In this document: one piece after another, positions 62,301-64,000 of the stretch
How the letters are laid out: the number at the start of each line of letters is the position of its first letter
How positions within the stretch are numbered: the first letter of the stretch is position 1
Assembly (NCBI RefSeq): GCF_039538005.1
Contig: NZ_BAABBO010000007.1
Span: 310,001 to 374,000, forward strand
Direction of reading: 5' to 3'
DNA from: Allohahella marinimesophila
GTDB taxonomy: Bacteria; Pseudomonadota; Gammaproteobacteria; Pseudomonadales; Oleiphilaceae
Length of the DNA stretch: 64,000 nt
Translations under genes and position numbers: made by a program
Notes under the pieces: generated by a model
The model's database searches: none
What the model saw: the letters and a program-made list of their open reading frames with translations, nothing else
What the model was told of the DNA's origin: nothing

Positions 62301-63623
62301 CTCGACCGTGCCGTGCTGCTCGCGCTCGACGGGGCCAGTCAGACCATCCGCTCCGAGCATCCTGACCTGGCGGAAGCTCTGGAAGGTGCGCTCGCGCCAC
62401 TAGGCGAATTCCGCAAACCAGGCCTGGAGTCCCTCGCTGCTAACGAGGTCGCCAGGAATTGGGTCTCGGAGGCGCGCCAGTCGTTAGAGGCCGACTTGAG
62501 CCCCAAGGCCGCGGGACGCGCTGCCAGCCTGCGCCTGTTTGGCGATGCACCAGGTGCCTATGGCGCGGGCGTCAACCGCCTGGTCGAACGGTCCGGGGCG
62601 TGGTCCGAACGCAGCGAAGTCGCCGCCGCCTACCTGCAGCGAATGGGACATGCCTACGGTATCGATCAATCTGGAACAGCCCAGCATGCCAGCTTCCGCC
62701 AGAGCCTCAGCAAGGTTCGCCAGACCTACCTCGGCCGCGCCAGCAACCTGTATGGTCTGATGGATAATAACGACGCTTTCGATTATCTCGGCGGGCTCAG
62801 TCTCGCAGTGGAAACGATCAGTGGGACAGCGCCAGACGGCAGGGTCATTGAACATGCCGACGCCGATAACGCGTCTATTGAACGCCTCGATGTCGCACTC
62901 TTGCAGGAACTTCGCGGGCGCTATCTCAATCCGGCCTGGATAAAACCACTCATGACACATGATTATGCCGGTGCGCGCACGATGGGCAGCGAGTTCCTGG
63001 AGTATCTCTGGGGGTGGCAGGTGACCAATCCCGACATCATCGAGAGCTGGGTCTGGGATGAGGTCAAGGCTGTCTACCTCGATGATTCGCATCAGTTGGG
63101 TCTCGATGACTTTCTTGAGCAAGGACACAATGTTCACGTCAAGGCCAATATGGAGGCGCTCATGCTGGTGGCGGCGCACAAGGGCTTCTGGCAGGCCGAC
63201 GATGGCACGCTCGATCAACTTGCTGAACAGTTCGCACAACACGTTGTCGCCAACGGGCTGCCAGGCAGCGGGCATACCCGACCGGACCATCCAATGCTCG
63301 ACTGGATAGAGCCAAGGCTCGACGAAACCTTGAAACAGCAACTGCGCGAGGTGAGGGCGGCAGCCAGACAGCCCCAACCCGTTTCAGAACGACAGCCTGT
63401 GAGCATTACCGAAATCAAGGTCGCCGATTCGCCGTCAGACGCTGCCGAAGCAAAAGACCAGTCTTCAGGCGAGGAGCCTGCCGATTTGCCAGCGCCAACT
63501 GAGCCTCTCAGAGTCTGGATACTGGCCATCATGCTGTTGCTTCTGTTGATGGGCGGCATTTACCACGGTACGCGCGTTCGCGCTACTGGAGCCATCACGC
63601 AGCGGAGTAGACATGAGCATTGA
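59301..63623 (+). CDS. Exported, membrane-anchored CobN-like chelatase
   Basis: This 1440-residue protein is in the CobN/BchH family ('YNHPPGRHNIGADNLDVPASLWDLLHSL', 'AKRRGLAVMVDHLTPPLKTTPLYDELLEL', 'HGLHVFGRDW', 'GAYGAGVNRLVE'). It differs from cytosolic CobN in two ways. It has a signal peptide ('LMLMLGLLMSGIATAQ') and a C-terminal membrane helix ('VWILAIMLLLLLMGGIYHG', about 1402-1422) after a Pro/Glu-rich linker, so the body should lie in the periplasm. The usual metal/tetrapyrrole motif HGTLEWLPGK reads 'HLGRHSTFEFLPRRR' (about 667-681), and a chance-looking HExxH (H808, H812) is present. Start is TTG 59301, or ATG 59325. Bacteroidetes HmuS (haem dechelatase) has a similar form and an ExbB partner. 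Here it probably inserts or removes metal from corrinoids outside the cytoplasm. Confidence 0.85.
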   Translation: MSEFKRLTMRACRGLMLMLGLLMSGIATAQTLFGIVSERSAPSLASGADEFAKAHPGHRLILRTTSQLAELTDTELGELMDKADAILLAAVFGEDIVPRLSRLLDARDNHKMLLAVHSDRRLVERSIIDGVTVFSGLDPDDIELLHGGPGPENDPVDHRAGLSSKFPRQARWLEGQAYWEGRGSDNLAALLGWLLTLESPDPRPLAQLRIYQHGNIVNTPVLADEKPLIAVLDLDSGDEAGNRALHDQLCKAIEQRGLQCMGLLARWGVASRDALESLSAFPQLAGIVSLQDFVIGGGGEREAAIAALEALDVPLYKGIRLAERTVDQWRISEDGMPWESVNYQLAMPELQGASQPLLLSAAGQPQLHQASGLRLQISEPIAEQITHLAERVERWRRLQKLPNSEKRLAVIYYNHPPGRHNIGADNLDVPASLWDLLHSLKNEGYDTGSLPESPEALLSLIQARGINLPENRQAMKALSGKVESLDIDAYRQYFNTLPPAVQHEMTHGPLGYLQVQLRRAEQMGEVELGRRLMDRTLGDLHHLLEGTDHSARPRALDLLDQLKVLDAALLEGKSSDWSAARELVEALSALGIEGIRGWGEPPGRSMTIEDRMLFPGLRFGKIFIGPQPPRGWELNEELLHANTTIPPTHQYLGFYHWLRNEFSADAIVHLGRHSTFEFLPRRRAAMGADDYPTLIAGDVPGIYPYIVDGVGEGIQAKRRGLAVMVDHLTPPLKTTPLYDELLELRQLVESWESATAGSSSTLATRAMSRIRQTVEALELQDELIGTIAEEHGIDGLTYDNVDEAMLVHEIGHYLTDLQEAFMPHGLHVFGRDWSAASIDLMLESMGDSAAREALTTSPKAERTALLSALNGRFVKPGKGNDPIRSPESLPTGRNFHALDGGVMPTRLAYGLGLELAVTARADDSSDGRSAVVLWASDTVRDEGAMVAFGMGLLGIRPVWNSRGIVSGLERVDVDHDNPRRDVLFTTSGLFRDLYPNLLVWLDRAVLLALDGASQTIRSEHPDLAEALEGALAPLGEFRKPGLESLAANEVARNWVSEARQSLEADLSPKAAGRAASLRLFGDAPGAYGAGVNRLVERSGAWSERSEVAAAYLQRMGHAYGIDQSGTAQHASFRQSLSKVRQTYLGRASNLYGLMDNNDAFDYLGGLSLAVETISGTAPDGRVIEHADADNASIERLDVALLQELRGRYLNPAWIKPLMTHDYAGARTMGSEFLEYLWGWQVTNPDIIESWVWDEVKAVYLDDSHQLGLDDFLEQGHNVHVKANMEALMLVAAHKGFWQADDGTLDQLAEQFAQHVVANGLPGSGHTRPDHPMLDWIEPRLDETLKQQLREVRAAARQPQPVSERQPVSITEIKVADSPSDAAEAKDQSSGEEPADLPAPTEPLRVWILAIMLLLLLMGGIYHGTRVRATGAITQRSRHEH

Positions 63624-64000
63624 TATCCTGAGCCAGATCACTCATCTGTTCGTCGCCTGGCTGCTGGCGCCAGTGCTATTACTATTGATTGCCGCAGTGG
63701 CGCTAGCCATCTGGGAAGCAGGCATCGGACTTGGTGAGCGCTGGTGGACACTGCCGCGCCTGCAACGGGTAGGCAGTGCTGAAGCCGTCGCCGCGCTCGG
63801 CCGGCGCAGAATCGAGCGCGCCGATCTGCTCGCCCGTGTTGGCCCAATGCTGGGCCTGATGGGCACGCTCATTCCCCTCGGGCCTGGGCTCGCCGCGCTG
63901 GGACGTGGTGAGCTGGAAGTGTTGGCAGAAGCGGTCACCGTCGCCTTCGATACCACAGTCATGGGCCTGCTCATCGGTATCGTTGGTTTCATACTCGCCC
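63614..64000 (+). CDS. MotA/TolQ/ExbB-family proton-channel protein (3'-truncated by window)
   Basis: The visible 129 residues show a first membrane helix ('VAWLLAPVLLLLIAAVALAIWEAG') and then 'RVGPMLGLMGTLIPLGPGLAALGRGELEVLAEAVTVAFDTTVMGLLIGIVGFILA'. This is the core of the MotA/TolQ/ExbB domain. ATG 63614 overlaps the CobN-like stop by ten bases. Such proteins pass proton flow to periplasmic work. The partner is most likely the CobN-like anchor protein or the BtuB system. In Hmu-type operons a small DUF2149 protein follows; what follows here lies outside the window. Confidence 0.88.

Noticed and set aside
1..64000. CRISPR arrays, tRNA/rRNA genes, insertion sequences or prophage
   Set aside because: No regularly spaced repeats, cloverleaf sequences, transposase or phage genes were seen on reading both strands.

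Overview
The window reads as about 64 kb of one gammaproteobacterial chromosome with moderately high GC. A marine or lipid- and hydrocarbon-degrading member of the Pseudomonadales/Oceanospirillales is the best guess. The reasons are the gene types: RbgA/YlqF, a PETase-like polyester hydrolase, lipase-foldase relatives, an aerobic-style cobalamin pathway and many c-di-GMP and two-component proteins. I see no tRNA, rRNA, CRISPR array, phage or insertion sequence.

Layout. (a) 1-2.2 kb: small genes, including an SRPBCC protein, a broken solute-binding protein and a lipoprotein with a pilin-like domain. (b) 2.2-13.2 kb: a compact, apparently undescribed small-molecule locus. A minus-strand operon of five coupled genes (GNAT, GH3-family amide synthetase, double GNAT, RND adaptor, RND pump) ends at a clear terminator. 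It faces a plus-strand pair (condensation-domain acyltransferase and Fe(II)/2-oxoglutarate oxygenase) across a 463-base AT-rich regulatory region that carries two copies of one palindrome. (c) 13.3-16.7 kb: YlqF GTPase and a soluble hybrid histidine kinase. (d) 16.7-23.5 kb: AraC regulator, FdhD and a divergent 1319-residue fusion of 7Fe ferredoxin, ferredoxin-NADP reductase and a molybdopterin oxidoreductase, interrupted by a one-base frameshift. (e) 23.5-35.2 kb: a START-domain gene behind a textbook FNR/Anr promoter, a GGDEF relic, a GGDEF-EAL protein, a lectin/PL14-like lyase, thioredoxin, Fe-alcohol dehydrogenase, thioesterase, an ArsR-controlled operon whose monooxygenase has an in-frame stop, an MCP tail relic and a 7TM diguanylate cyclase. 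(f) 35.5-38 kb: small metabolic genes (YtoQ, PaaI, YciI, GNAT). (g) 38.4-43.9 kb: a PETase-like hydrolase in tight series with an AraC regulator, two tandem lipase-foldase-like proteins, an apolipoprotein N-acyltransferase paralogue and a glutaredoxin. (h) 44.1-46.7 kb: cobU-cbiB-cobC. (i) 46.8-50.5 kb: a LuxR-type response regulator, a hybrid sensor kinase and a periplasmic binding protein split by a stop codon. (j) 50.9-64 kb: a cobalamin riboswitch followed by one overlapping operon, btuB-btuF-btuC-btuD-cobB-cobO-cobQ, then an exported, membrane-anchored CobN-like chelatase and an ExbB/TolQ-like proton-channel protein that runs off the window.

Three loci are most likely to be new: the GH3/condensation/oxygenase/RND locus, the polyester-hydrolase/foldase/Lnt locus, and the energised periplasmic CobN-like system inside the B12 uptake operon. 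The window also holds an unusual number of broken genes: one frameshift, two in-frame TAA codons and several relics. This points either to recent gene decay or to residual base-call errors at the single-base sites.
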